Source: JABCPH02 sp963524305
GTDB lineage: Bacteria > Fusobacteriota > Fusobacteriia > Fusobacteriales > Leptotrichiaceae
DNA length: 64,000 nt
NCBI GenBank assembly: GCA_963524305.1
Contig: CAURGH010000001.1
Span: 124,001-188,000 of the forward strand
Direction of reading: 5' to 3'
Below the pieces are notes generated by a model that worked only from the letters and a program-made list of their open reading frames with translations, made no database searches and was not told the origin of the DNA. Below are positions 40,823 to 49,384 of the stretch, piece after piece (positions within the stretch are counted from its first letter, which is position 1; each line of letters starts with the position of its first letter). Made by a program: the position numbers and the translations under genes.

Positions 40823-41882
40823 TAAACAAAAACTAAAAGAATTTATTCCGTCGATATTAGCAGTAGTTATTGCGATGATTATAGGTGGGATAATAATGAT
40901 GACAAGAGGAGTTAATCCATTTCTTGCTTATGGAGATATGATGAAAGCAGCATTTTATCAAGCTTCACCACGTTCACCATTTTTAAGTGGGTTAGCAAAA
41001 ACTTTATTTACTTCGACACCACTGATATTTTCAGCATTGGCTGCAATGGTAGCTTTTAAAGCAGGATTATTCAATATTGGAGCTCAAGGGCAAATGATTG
41101 CTGGAGGATTAGCAGCGACATTTTGGGCAGTAACTTTTAAAAATTATGTTTTAGGAAACTTTGTAGTAGTAATTATAGTTGCAATAATAGCTGGTTTCTT
41201 GTGGGCTGGAATAGCTGGAATTTTGAGATCAAAATTTGGAGTAAGTGAAGTAATCAGTACGATAATGTTAAATTACATAATTTTTGAATTTCAAAATTTT
41301 TTATTAAATGGACCGCTAAAAGATCCAGCATCACAAAATACACAATCTCCAAGAGTTTTTGTAGGTTCAAGATTACCATTAATGTTTGCTAAAATGACCA
41401 AACAAAATTTGAATTTAGGTTTTATAATAGCGATTTTAACAATAGTTGGAGTATATTATTTCTTTAAATATTTTAAAAAAGGTTATGAAATTAAAGCAGT
41501 AGGAAATAGTGAAACAGTTTCTGAAAATTCAGGAATTAATCCTAGAAATATGATGTTTTTAGCAATGGGTATTGCTGGAGCTTGTGCAGGACTTGGAGGG
41601 GCTGAAAGAGTATTAGGAGGTTCAGCACAATTCGTTTACACAGATAGAATCATGGGAGATTATGGATTTACAGGATTAGCAGTTGCGTTGTTAGGAAAAA
41701 ATAATCCATTTGGAATATTGGTTGCATCAATATTTTATGCGGCACTTGAAGTTGGAGGACAAATGTTACAACAAAGATATCAAATTGATAAAGAGATTGT
41801 GTCGATTATACAAGCATTGATTATTATTTTTGTAGCATCAGAAAATTTATTTAAATTCTTAGTTAAGAAAAAAGAAAAATAG
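40815..41882 (+). CDS. BMP-type ABC transporter permease 1 (YufP-like)
   Basis: A 355-residue membrane protein of the branched-chain/nucleoside permease family, with about nine membrane segments. The motif KAGLFNIGAQGQMIAGG is typical of nucleoside permeases (F-N-I-G-x-x-G/Q-Q), and GAERVLGG plus YTDRIMGDYGFTGLAVALLG are recognisable near the middle. It overlaps the ATPase gene by eight bases (ATGATTAA), so is translationally coupled. It forms the membrane channel with the following permease. The length exceeds its partner because of an extra N-terminal region. Confidence 0.88.
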   Translation: MINKQKLKEFIPSILAVVIAMIIGGIIMMTRGVNPFLAYGDMMKAAFYQASPRSPFLSGLAKTLFTSTPLIFSALAAMVAFKAGLFNIGAQGQMIAGGLAATFWAVTFKNYVLGNFVVVIIVAIIAGFLWAGIAGILRSKFGVSEVISTIMLNYIIFEFQNFLLNGPLKDPASQNTQSPRVFVGSRLPLMFAKMTKQNLNLGFIIAILTIVGVYYFFKYFKKGYEIKAVGNSETVSENSGINPRNMMFLAMGIAGACAGLGGAERVLGGSAQFVYTDRIMGDYGFTGLAVALLGKNNPFGILVASIFYAALEVGGQMLQQRYQIDKEIVSIIQALIIIFVASENLFKFLVKKKEK

Positions 41883-41924
41883 AAATAAGAAATAAATAAA
41901 AATTAAACGAAAGGGAAAAGTAGA

Positions 41925-42800
41925 ATGGATATATTATATTTATTGAAACAGACGATAATTATTGCACCTCCAATTTTAATAACATCTGTTGGAGCGTGTA
42001 TTTCTGAAAAAAGTGGAGTTGTTAATATTGGTCTTGAAGGAATTATGTTAAGTGGAGCATTTGCAACAGCAGTCGTAAATATTTCCACTAGTAATCCATA
42101 TTTAGGAATAATTGCTGGAATATTTGTAGGAATTTTAATTTCATTGATTCATGCGTTTATTAGTATTAATTTAAAAGGAAATCAAATTATAAGTGGGGTA
42201 GCAATTAATTTGTTTGCAGCAGCGACAACATCGTATTTGATAAAGGCAATTTATAAAACGGCTGGAAGCACACCAAATGCAGTAAATGCAAAAGGTGATC
42301 CATCTCTTGCTAATCAAATGTTGATGATAGTTGTAGTTTATGGACTTGCAATTGCAATGTATTTCTTATTGTATAAAACTGTTTTAGGATTGAGAATTCG
42401 TTCGGTTGGGGAACATCCATTGGCAGCAGATACAGTTGGGATAAGTGTTTATAAAATTAGATACATTAGTGTGCTTTTATCAGGAGCATTAGGTGGGCTT
42501 GGAGGAGCTTACTTAACAGCTGTGTTACTTCCGTCATTTTCAAATAATATGTCGGCAGGAAGAGGATATATTGCGATGGCAGCGATGATTTTTGGAAAAT
42601 GGAATCCTCTAGGTGCAATTTTGGCGAGTCTATTATTTGCGTTTGGACAAGTGTTTGCAGATATGGCAAAAGCTACAAGAATGCCAATACCACAAGAATT
42701 TTTGACAATGATACCATATATTTTAACTTTGTTAGCATTGGTTGGATTTGTAGGAAAATCAAGAGCACCAAAAGCGTCTGGACTTCCGTATGAAAAATAA
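41925..42800 (+). CDS. BMP-type ABC transporter permease 2 (YufQ-like)
   Basis: A 291-residue permease, the second half of the channel. Its motif EKSGVVNIGLEGIMLSGAFA is the family signature (V-N-I-G-x-E-G). It is about 42 bases downstream of the first permease. The last 11 bases overlap the start of the next small gene. Together with the ATPase it would import nucleosides or simple sugars, which fits an organism that also has a pyr operon and a thymidine kinase. The overlap with the following secreted protein is a coincidence of compact gene packing unless the two are coupled. Confidence 0.88.
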   Translation: MDILYLLKQTIIIAPPILITSVGACISEKSGVVNIGLEGIMLSGAFATAVVNISTSNPYLGIIAGIFVGILISLIHAFISINLKGNQIISGVAINLFAAATTSYLIKAIYKTAGSTPNAVNAKGDPSLANQMLMIVVVYGLAIAMYFLLYKTVLGLRIRSVGEHPLAADTVGISVYKIRYISVLLSGALGGLGGAYLTAVLLPSFSNNMSAGRGYIAMAAMIFGKWNPLGAILASLLFAFGQVFADMAKATRMPIPQEFLTMIPYILTLLALVGFVGKSRAPKASGLPYEK

Positions 42801-43338
42801 AATTTATATGAGAAAAATAATTTTTATATTTATGATATTTTCTTTGGTTTCTTATTCAAAAGGTTTAGGAAAAATTACAGAAAAATTTGTTGGTGAATGT
42901 GGAGAAAATGATAGAGAACATTTAAGGGTACTAGAAAATAAACAAAGAAAAATGGATGAGTATAATAAATTAAAACAAGAATTAGTTAATTCACAATTTC
43001 CAGGTGTTGTATTAACAGAGATTAGTTTTTGCGATGAAAATGATAGAGAGCATTTGAAAATATTGAAAAATGAAAATCAAAAAATGGTTAAAATATACAA
43101 CAAACTAATTCAAAAATTTGATAAAGGTGGAATAAGTTACTATAAATTAAAGCAAGAATTAGTTAATTCACAAGAAAACTGGTTGAAAAGTGTTTATGAA
43201 GAATTGGAAGATTTAACAAAAGACATTTTTTTTGATAGTGTGTGTACAGGAGAACAATTTGCAGCAGAGAAAAAAATCAGTTTAATACAGCAAAGAATAC
43301 AAGAATTAACAAATGAATATAAAAAATATTTAGATTAA
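42790..43338 (+). CDS. Secreted LprI/DUF1311-like protein with internal repeat
   Basis: A 182-residue protein with a signal peptide (KIIFIFMIFSLVSYSKG). The start may be 42790 (overlapping the previous stop) or 42808; neither has a clear SD. The C-terminal part (LKQELVNSQENWLKSVYEEL and a later cysteine in FDSVCTG) resembles the DUF1311/LprI fold, some members of which inhibit lysozyme. Two parts are duplicated: ENDREHL at 44-residue spacing, and YNKLKQELVNSQ / YYKLKQELVNSQ at 59-residue spacing, the latter 31 bases long with one mismatch in the DNA (42966 and 43143). The family call is tentative. Confidence 0.55.
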   Translation: MKNKIYMRKIIFIFMIFSLVSYSKGLGKITEKFVGECGENDREHLRVLENKQRKMDEYNKLKQELVNSQFPGVVLTEISFCDENDREHLKILKNENQKMVKIYNKLIQKFDKGGISYYKLKQELVNSQENWLKSVYEELEDLTKDIFFDSVCTGEQFAAEKKISLIQQRIQELTNEYKKYLD

Positions 43339-43350
43339 AATAATAATTGA

Positions 43351-43398
43351 AAAATCTGTTTCATAGATTGTTAAATAATTTATGGAACAGAATTTTTT
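43351..43398 (+). terminator. Intrinsic terminator
   Basis: AAAATCTGTTTCATA (43351-43365) pairs with TATGGAACAGA (43381-43391) with one G-U pair and is followed by TTTTTT. An ORF frame would begin at the ATG inside its right arm (43382), but the next gene probably starts at 43433. Confidence 0.75.
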
Positions 43399-43432
43399 GT
43401 GTAAAAATTTTTATAGACTGGAGTATGAAAAA

Positions 43433-43972
43433 ATGGTAATATTAGATGATGAAGAATATAATAAAGTCTGGGATATAGTTTATGATAGATTTAATTTTAA
43501 TCCTAGTATTGATAAAAAAGAAATAGCGTTTGAATTTAAAGAACCATATATAGTTTATGATATTAGTTATCATTATGGAAATCTAGAGGAAATTGAAGGG
43601 TTTGTAGATTGGGGATTTAAAAAAGAAATTCGGGATAAAATAACGGAAATTTTTTTGAAATGTACTAAGGAAAATGGGGAATTGTATGCATTGGATTGGC
43701 AACATTCTTGCTTTAGATATAATCCTCGTATTAAAGATGAGCCTAAAATTATAGAAGTTAAAGATGAACGCTACTGGGGTGGCGGGTATACTGCATATTT
43801 TCCAACATATTGTCCAAATGGAGATTATTATTTTTTTATAGATGTTAATTTTCACTTTGGATATTTAGGACATCCTTGGCAACAAAAGGTTTGGATATAT
43901 GGAAAAAAATTGATTGAAGAATTTAAAAAAGCTGATTTAGAGGGATTTAAGTTAATTGAGGAGAAAAATTAG
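43433..43972 (+). CDS. DUF2716-like protein
   Basis: A 179-residue soluble protein. It resembles the DUF2716 family, as far as can be judged from short patterns: an early W and F-x-F-x-P-S (WDIVYDRFNFNPS), YALDWQHSCFRYNP in the middle, then GDYYFFIDVNFHFGYLGHPW and a terminal GKKLIEEF. The function of the family is unknown. I chose ATG 43433 because TGGAG lies nine bases before it and the upstream ATG at 43382 falls in a terminator hairpin. uvrA begins 18 bases after the stop. The protein has no signal peptide or membrane segment. Confidence 0.7.
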   Translation: MVILDDEEYNKVWDIVYDRFNFNPSIDKKEIAFEFKEPYIVYDISYHYGNLEEIEGFVDWGFKKEIRDKITEIFLKCTKENGELYALDWQHSCFRYNPRIKDEPKIIEVKDERYWGGGYTAYFPTYCPNGDYYFFIDVNFHFGYLGHPWQQKVWIYGKKLIEEFKKADLEGFKLIEEKN

Positions 43973-43990
43973 AGAGGAACATTGAAGAGA

Positions 43991-46816
43991 ATGAAAGACA
44001 ACAAAATAAAGATTACTGGAGCTAGAGAGCATAATTTACAAAATATTGATATTGAGATTCCAAAAAATGAGCTAGTTGTAATTACTGGGGTTTCTGGGAG
44101 TGGGAAGTCTTCACTTGCGTTTGATACAATTTATTCAGAAGGGCAGAGAAGGTATGTTGAGAGCTTGTCGGCTTATGCGAGAATGTTTATTGGGCAGATG
44201 AAGAAACCTGAATTAGATAGTATTGAAGGGCTTTCTCCTGCGATTTCGATTGAACAGAAAAGTGTGTCGAAAAATCCGCGTTCGACTGTTGGTACAACTA
44301 CTGAAATTTATGACTATATGCGGCTTTTGTGGGCACATATTGGAGAGGCACATTGTCCGATTTGTCATAGAAAAGTGGAAAAACAGTCGATTCAGGAAAT
44401 TGTCGATAATTTGATGAGTTCTAGGAAAGAAAAGGATAAAATGATAATTTTGTCGCCAGTTGTGATTGATAAAAAGGGAACTCATAAAAATTTGTTTTTG
44501 AATTTGCAGAAAAGAGGGTTTCAAAGAGTTCGAGTGAATGGCGATATTCTTGACTTGAGTGATGAAATTGTTTTGGATAAGAATAAAAGGCATCATATTG
44601 AAGTTGTTGTTGATAGAGTTGTGTTTAAGACGGATAATAAGGAGTTTTTGAGTCGATTGACAGAGGCGATTGAAACTGCGAGTGAGCTTTCTGATGGGAA
44701 AATAATTGTGAATATTAATGGGGAAGATAACAAATTTAGTGAGAATTTTTCTTGTCCAGAACATCCAGATGTTGTGTTTCCAGATGTTGTGCCAAGACTT
44801 TTTTCATTTAACGCACCATATGGAGCTTGTGAAGTTTGTAATGGGCTTGGTTCAAGATTGGAAGTTGATGAGAATAAATTGATTGTGGATAAGAATTTGT
44901 CGATTAATGAAGGAGGAATAATTTTTCCGGGAGCAACAACCAAAAAGGGATGGAACTGGGATTTATTCATAGCAATGGCAAAGGCACATAAAATTGACTT
45001 GAATAAAAAAGTTTCTAAATTGACTCGAAAAGAAAAAGATGTGATTTTTTATGGAAGTGATAAGCAATTTAAATTTTCTTGGAGCGGAGACAGTTTTAGC
45101 TATAACGGAAAACGAGGATTTGAAGGGATTGTGCATGGAATTGAGCGAAGATACAAGGAAACTGCTTCTGAATCAGCAAGAGAAGAGATGGAAGCAAAAT
45201 ATATGACAGAGAGAACTTGTAAAACTTGTCACGGGAAAAGACTTAAAGATGTTGTATTGGCGATAACGGTGAATGATAAGAGTATTATTGACTTGACTGA
45301 AGTGAGTGTTGTTGATGCACTTGATTTTTATGAAAAAATTCAGCTTACGGAAAAACAAATGCAGATTGCAGCTGAAATTTTGAAAGAAATAAAAGAACGG
45401 CTAAAATTTATGATAAATGTTGGGCTTGATTACTTAAGTCTTGCTAGAATGACAAAAACGCTGTCTGGTGGAGAATCGCAAAGAATTAGGCTTGCGACTC
45501 AAATTGGAAGTAGGCTTACTGGCGTAATTTATGTGCTTGACGAGCCGAGTATTGGACTTCATCAAAGGGATAATGACAAGTTACTTGCGACTTTGAAAGA
45601 TTTGCGTGATATTGGGAATAGTTTGATTGTTGTAGAGCATGATGAAGATACGATGAGAGAAGCGGATTATCTGATTGACATAGGTCCAGGTGCTGGAATT
45701 AATGGAGGAAAGGTTGTAGCCCAAGGAACGCCAAAACAAGTTATGAGAAACAAAAAATCATTGACAGCACAATATTTGAACGGAAAAATTAAAATTGAAG
45801 TGCCTGAAAAAAGAAGAAAAGCAACTAAAGAAATTGTTTTGAAAAATGCAAAAGGAAATAATTTGAAAAATGTGACAGCACATATTCCACTTGAAGTTTT
45901 GACGGTCGTGACAGGAGTTTCAGGAAGTGGGAAGTCGACATTGATTAATCAGACATTGTTTCCAGAGCTTCACAATAGGCTGAATAAAGGGAAATTGTAT
46001 CCGCTTGAAAATGGTGGAATTGATGGGCTTGAAAACTTAGAAAAAGTGATTGATATTAATCAGTCGCCAATTGGAAGAACTCCGAGATCGAATACTGCGA
46101 CATATACGAAAATTTTTGATGATATTCGTGATTTATTTGCACAGGCAAACGATGCGAAAGTGCGTGGATACACGAAAGGAAGATTTTCATTTAATGTAAA
46201 AGGTGGACGATGTGAAGCATGTAGCGGTGCTGGAATTAACAAAATTGAAATGAATTTCTTGCCAGATGTTTATGTGGAATGTGAAGTTTGTAAAGGAAAA
46301 CGATACAATCGAGAAACATTAGAAGTTCAGTACAAAGGAAAAAGTATCGCAGATGTGCTAGAAATGACAGTTGAAGAAGCATACGAATTTTTCAAAAATA
46401 TTCCGTCACTTGAGAGAAAATTACAAACATTGATGGATGTAGGAATGAATTACATTCAATTAGGACAACCTGCGACAACTCTTTCGGGTGGAGAAGCTCA
46501 ACGGATAAAACTTGCAACTGAATTATCAAAAATGTCAAGAGGAAAAACTATTTACATTTTGGACGAACCAACGACAGGACTTCACTTTGAAGACATCAGA
46601 AAATTATTAGAAGTATTAAACAGATTGGTTGATAAAGGGAATACAGTCTTAGTAATTGAGCATAATTTGGATGTAATCAAGGTTGCGGATCACATTATTG
46701 ATATAGGGCCTGAAGGTGGTTACAAAGGTGGACAGATTATTGCAGAAGGGACTCCTGAAGAAATTGCAGAAAATGAAGGATCTTGGACTGGGAAATTTTT
46801 GAAGAAGTATCTATAG
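43991..46816 (+). CDS. uvrA: UvrA, excinuclease ABC subunit A
   Basis: A 941-residue ABC-type ATPase that recognises bulky DNA damage. Two ATPase modules are visible: Walker A GVSGSGKSSLAFDTIYSEG near the N terminus, signature TLSGGESQRIRLATQIG, and Walker A GVSGSGKSTLINQTLFP in the second half with signature TLSGGEAQRIKLATELS. Zinc modules carry CPICHRK, CPEHPD, CKTCHGKR and CEACSGAG...CEVCKGKR. It starts at ATG 43991 (first residues MKDNKIKITGAREHNL); an in-frame TTG at 43982 gives three extra residues and is nearer the GAGAGGA SD, so it remains possible. It works with UvrC, encoded earlier. Confidence 0.95.
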   Translation: MKDNKIKITGAREHNLQNIDIEIPKNELVVITGVSGSGKSSLAFDTIYSEGQRRYVESLSAYARMFIGQMKKPELDSIEGLSPAISIEQKSVSKNPRSTVGTTTEIYDYMRLLWAHIGEAHCPICHRKVEKQSIQEIVDNLMSSRKEKDKMIILSPVVIDKKGTHKNLFLNLQKRGFQRVRVNGDILDLSDEIVLDKNKRHHIEVVVDRVVFKTDNKEFLSRLTEAIETASELSDGKIIVNINGEDNKFSENFSCPEHPDVVFPDVVPRLFSFNAPYGACEVCNGLGSRLEVDENKLIVDKNLSINEGGIIFPGATTKKGWNWDLFIAMAKAHKIDLNKKVSKLTRKEKDVIFYGSDKQFKFSWSGDSFSYNGKRGFEGIVHGIERRYKETASESAREEMEAKYMTERTCKTCHGKRLKDVVLAITVNDKSIIDLTEVSVVDALDFYEKIQLTEKQMQIAAEILKEIKERLKFMINVGLDYLSLARMTKTLSGGESQRIRLATQIGSRLTGVIYVLDEPSIGLHQRDNDKLLATLKDLRDIGNSLIVVEHDEDTMREADYLIDIGPGAGINGGKVVAQGTPKQVMRNKKSLTAQYLNGKIKIEVPEKRRKATKEIVLKNAKGNNLKNVTAHIPLEVLTVVTGVSGSGKSTLINQTLFPELHNRLNKGKLYPLENGGIDGLENLEKVIDINQSPIGRTPRSNTATYTKIFDDIRDLFAQANDAKVRGYTKGRFSFNVKGGRCEACSGAGINKIEMNFLPDVYVECEVCKGKRYNRETLEVQYKGKSIADVLEMTVEEAYEFFKNIPSLERKLQTLMDVGMNYIQLGQPATTLSGGEAQRIKLATELSKMSRGKTIYILDEPTTGLHFEDIRKLLEVLNRLVDKGNTVLVIEHNLDVIKVADHIIDIGPEGGYKGGQIIAEGTPEEIAENEGSWTGKFLKKYL

Positions 46817-46867
46817 TGTTTTAAAAAGATGATACATATTTTTTTCTCATATTATTTTAATTATTGG

Positions 46868-46876
46868 TATGATATA
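46868..46876 (+). promoter_or_regulatory. Extended -10 promoter
   Basis: TGATATAAT: perfect TATAAT at 46871-46876 with TG at 46868-46869. The -35 is weak (CATATT). It lies about 40 bases upstream of the lipoprotein gene. Confidence 0.6.
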
Positions 46877-46911
46877 ATAATTAAAGATAAATATTAAAAG
46901 GAGATGTAAAA

Positions 46912-47472
46912 ATGGGAAAAAAGAAAAACAGTTTTCTAAAAAAATTGGCATTAATCATGATTCTAGTATTTGTAGTTGCATTAGGAATAGTTTCTTGCAC
47001 TTTTTTGGAAAATAAAACTTTAAGTGTTCCAAAGTCTATAATACAAGGAAAAGTGGATAAGAAATTTCCAATTACAAAAAATTTCTTGTTTGCAAAGGTT
47101 ACTTTGAAAAATCCTAAAGTTGATTTCAAAGATGATAAAATGTATATTGACGCTGATTATTCAGCTTCGCTTGTTGGAAGTGGAATTAGTGGAAAAATGT
47201 ATTTGAGTACAAATGTCAGATATGATACAAACAAAGAAGAATTGTATTTAGTAGATTTGTCGATTGATAAGATTTTAGATGAAAATGGTAAGGAAGTAGC
47301 AGATTCTTCGGAAGCAAAAATGTTGAAATCCTTATTGAGTAACTATATTGAGACTACGCCAGTGTATAAATATGGTGAGGAATATGAGGATAAAAATAAA
47401 GATAGAATAAAAAAACATGTAAAAATTAAAAATATGTACATTAGAGATGGTAAATTATTTGTTCAAACTTAA
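46912..47472 (+). CDS. DUF1439/YceB-like lipoprotein
   Basis: A 186-residue protein. After a basic start there is a hydrophobic segment ending in GIVSC, with C29 as the likely lipid site, although the lipobox is not ideal. The mature part contains the pattern of the YceB/DUF1439 family: an early FPITKNFLFAKVTLKNPKVDF, then alternating beta strands (MYIDADYSASLVGSGISGKM) and a later LVDLSIDKILDENGK. These lipoproteins have a tubular lipid-binding (SMP-like) fold, and their role is unknown. The gene is separated from uvrA by a promoter, and the DUF389 gene follows about 120 bases later. Confidence 0.65.
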   Translation: MGKKKNSFLKKLALIMILVFVVALGIVSCTFLENKTLSVPKSIIQGKVDKKFPITKNFLFAKVTLKNPKVDFKDDKMYIDADYSASLVGSGISGKMYLSTNVRYDTNKEELYLVDLSIDKILDENGKEVADSSEAKMLKSLLSNYIETTPVYKYGEEYEDKNKDRIKKHVKIKNMYIRDGKLFVQT

Positions 47473-47590
47473 AAAATATAAAAGTAGTGAAATTTTAGTT
47501 TTATTTGAAAAATAGTTGTTTAATATTATTAATTTTGAGTATTATGAAAAATAAATTTTAGAAAATTTAAGGCCAAAAGGAGAATATAAA

Positions 47591-48901
47591 ATGGAAAAAA
47601 TAAAATATGAGAAGTATAGAATTTTAAAACGAAATATTATTGAAGATTCTGATTTTACAAAAGAAACATTATTTATTTTGGTTTGTGCAATGGTTATTGC
47701 ATCAATTGGATTAAATACGAATTCTGTTGCGGTAATTATTGGAGCAATGTTGATTTCACCTTTGATGTCACCAATTCAATCATTAGGACTTGGGCTATCA
47801 ACTGGAAATTTGAGAAGAATTTATCTTTCTCTTTTTAGGCTAGGAATTTTTGTTTTAATAAGTGTTATTAGTTCAACATTTTATTTTTTGGTAAGTCCAA
47901 TAAATGATGTAACTCCACAAATTTTAGCTAGAACATCTCCTACTTTATGGGATGTATTAATTGCAATTTTTGGTGGAATTGCAGGAGTAATAGGAAAAGC
48001 AAAGGAAGATGGTGGAAATGTAGTTCCTGGAGTGGCTATTGCTACGGCATTAATGCCACCTCTATGTGTAGTAGGATTTGGAATTGCTCATGGAAATCCT
48101 AAAATTTTTCTTGGAGCTGGATATTTATTCATTATAAATGTATTTTTTATAATGATGGCAACACTTGTTGGGTTAAAAATTTATTATGGAGATATTTTTG
48201 AAGGAAAAAGAAGAATGTCCCTAAGACAGCAAGTAATTTTTTATATAGGAAGTTTACTTGTAGTACTTCCAAGTATATATACTGCAACTATTTTGGTGCA
48301 AGATACGGCAAGAGATAATTCACTAAAAAACTTTATTTCTAAAGAATTGAATAATCACTATGTTTTCGACGATTCAATTGATAAAAAAAATAAAGTGATA
48401 ACTTTGAAAATTGTTGGAGATAATGTTAAAAATCAAGATATTAAGAATTTAGAAAAAAAATTAGGGAAGTATAATTTGGGAAAATATAGTTTGAATATAA
48501 AACAGATTTCAAATGAAAAATATTTGACAGTACAAGATTTATCGAAATATTTGAAAGAAGAACAGCTAAAGGATAAGTCAGAAGAAATAACAGTGCCTAA
48601 TGCTACTGAAGATAAAATTTCTTTAGAAAGTGATTTAAAGACGATAGAAAATGTACTGTATAAAAGTTTTGGAAATAGTATTAGTGAAGTAAAAATTGGG
48701 AAATTGGTAGATGCAAATAATAGTGAAAGTTACATTGTTTTAGTTATTGGGAATGAAGCAATGACTGATGAAATTGCTGAAAAAATAAAAAATCTTGAAT
48801 TTGATACGGATAAGAAATATGAAATTATTGTAGAAAAATCAAAATCTATTTTAATGAATGAAGAAACATCAAATCAGAAAAAAATACTTGAAAAAAAATA
48901 A
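47591..48901 (+). CDS. DUF389-family membrane protein
   Basis: A 436-residue protein with about six membrane segments in residues 25-250. The signature of this family is visible: ASIGLNTNSVAVIIGAMLIS followed by PLMSPIQSLGLGLS, and VPGVAIATALMPPLCVVGFG. The C-terminal ~190 residues are soluble, charged and probably cytoplasmic. No function is established for DUF389 proteins. The gene ends with the -35 box of the groESL promoter inside its last codons. ATG has AAGGAG upstream. Nothing else about it is unusual. Confidence 0.8.
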   Translation: MEKIKYEKYRILKRNIIEDSDFTKETLFILVCAMVIASIGLNTNSVAVIIGAMLISPLMSPIQSLGLGLSTGNLRRIYLSLFRLGIFVLISVISSTFYFLVSPINDVTPQILARTSPTLWDVLIAIFGGIAGVIGKAKEDGGNVVPGVAIATALMPPLCVVGFGIAHGNPKIFLGAGYLFIINVFFIMMATLVGLKIYYGDIFEGKRRMSLRQQVIFYIGSLLVVLPSIYTATILVQDTARDNSLKNFISKELNNHYVFDDSIDKKNKVITLKIVGDNVKNQDIKNLEKKLGKYNLGKYSLNIKQISNEKYLTVQDLSKYLKEEQLKDKSEEITVPNATEDKISLESDLKTIENVLYKSFGNSISEVKIGKLVDANNSESYIVLVIGNEAMTDEIAEKIKNLEFDTDKKYEIIVEKSKSILMNEETSNQKKILEKK

Positions 48902-48916
48902 AAAATATATTATTAT
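48888..48916 (+). promoter_or_regulatory. Promoter for groES-groEL
   Basis: TTGAAA (48888-48893), a 17-base spacer and TATTAT (48911-48916). The -35 lies inside the last codons of the DUF389 gene. The expected transcription start is inside or beside the CIRCE element just downstream. Confidence 0.75.
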
Positions 48917-48920
48917 ATAG

Positions 48921-48947
48921 TTAGCAATCTTATCAAGAGAGTGCTAA
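48921..48947 (+). promoter_or_regulatory. CIRCE element, HrcA operator
   Basis: TTAGCAATC-N9-GAGTGCTAA matches the consensus TTAGCACTC-N9-GAGTGCTAA with a single mismatch in the left arm. It starts four bases after the -10 box, the usual place for HrcA repression of groESL. A run of six T (48950-48955) follows the right arm, so the structure also resembles a hairpin plus T tract. Confidence 0.93.
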
Positions 48948-49084
48948 CTTTTTTAAATATTTAAACTTATATAAAATTACTAAATTAATAAGTAACATGT
49001 AAAATTCTTAGATATATTTTATATTATGTTTATTGTTGAATAATTTAGTAAAAAATTGTTGAAGAGAATAAATGAGGAGGAAAT

Positions 49085-49348
49085 ATGAATATTAGACCAT
49101 TAGGGAAAAGAATATTAGTAAAAAAAGTTAAAGAAGAAGAAGTTAGAAAAAGTGGAATTGTTTTGCCAGGAAAAACTGGTGAGGATCAGCCGACTACTGG
49201 AGAAGTTGTGGCTATTGGAAAAGAAATTGAAGATATCAAAGTTGGAGATAAAATTATTCATGAAAAATATACTGGGACTGAAGTGAAAGATGGAGATGAA
49301 ACTTATTTAATTTTGAATTTAGATAATGTTTTAGCGATAACTGACTAG
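49085..49348 (+). CDS. groES: GroES co-chaperonin
   Basis: An 87-residue co-chaperonin. It begins MNIRPLGKRILVKKV and carries the mobile loop region GIVLPGKTGEDQPTTGEVVA (residues about 23-42), then GDKIIHEKYTGTEVKDGDE and the conserved end LDNVLAI. It caps GroEL during folding. It is slightly shorter than the usual 94-97. The ATG has AGGAGG upstream, and groEL follows after 36 bases. Transcription is expected under HrcA, from the CIRCE element about 140 bases upstream. Confidence 0.97.
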   Translation: MNIRPLGKRILVKKVKEEEVRKSGIVLPGKTGEDQPTTGEVVAIGKEIEDIKVGDKIIHEKYTGTEVKDGDETYLILNLDNVLAITD

Positions 49349-49384
49349 TATAAATTATAAATTAAAAAATAAGGAGAATGGAAA

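Noticed and set aside
43382..43432. Upstream start for the DUF2716-like protein
   Set aside because: The ATG is inside a terminator hairpin arm and lacks an SD; ATG 43433 has one.
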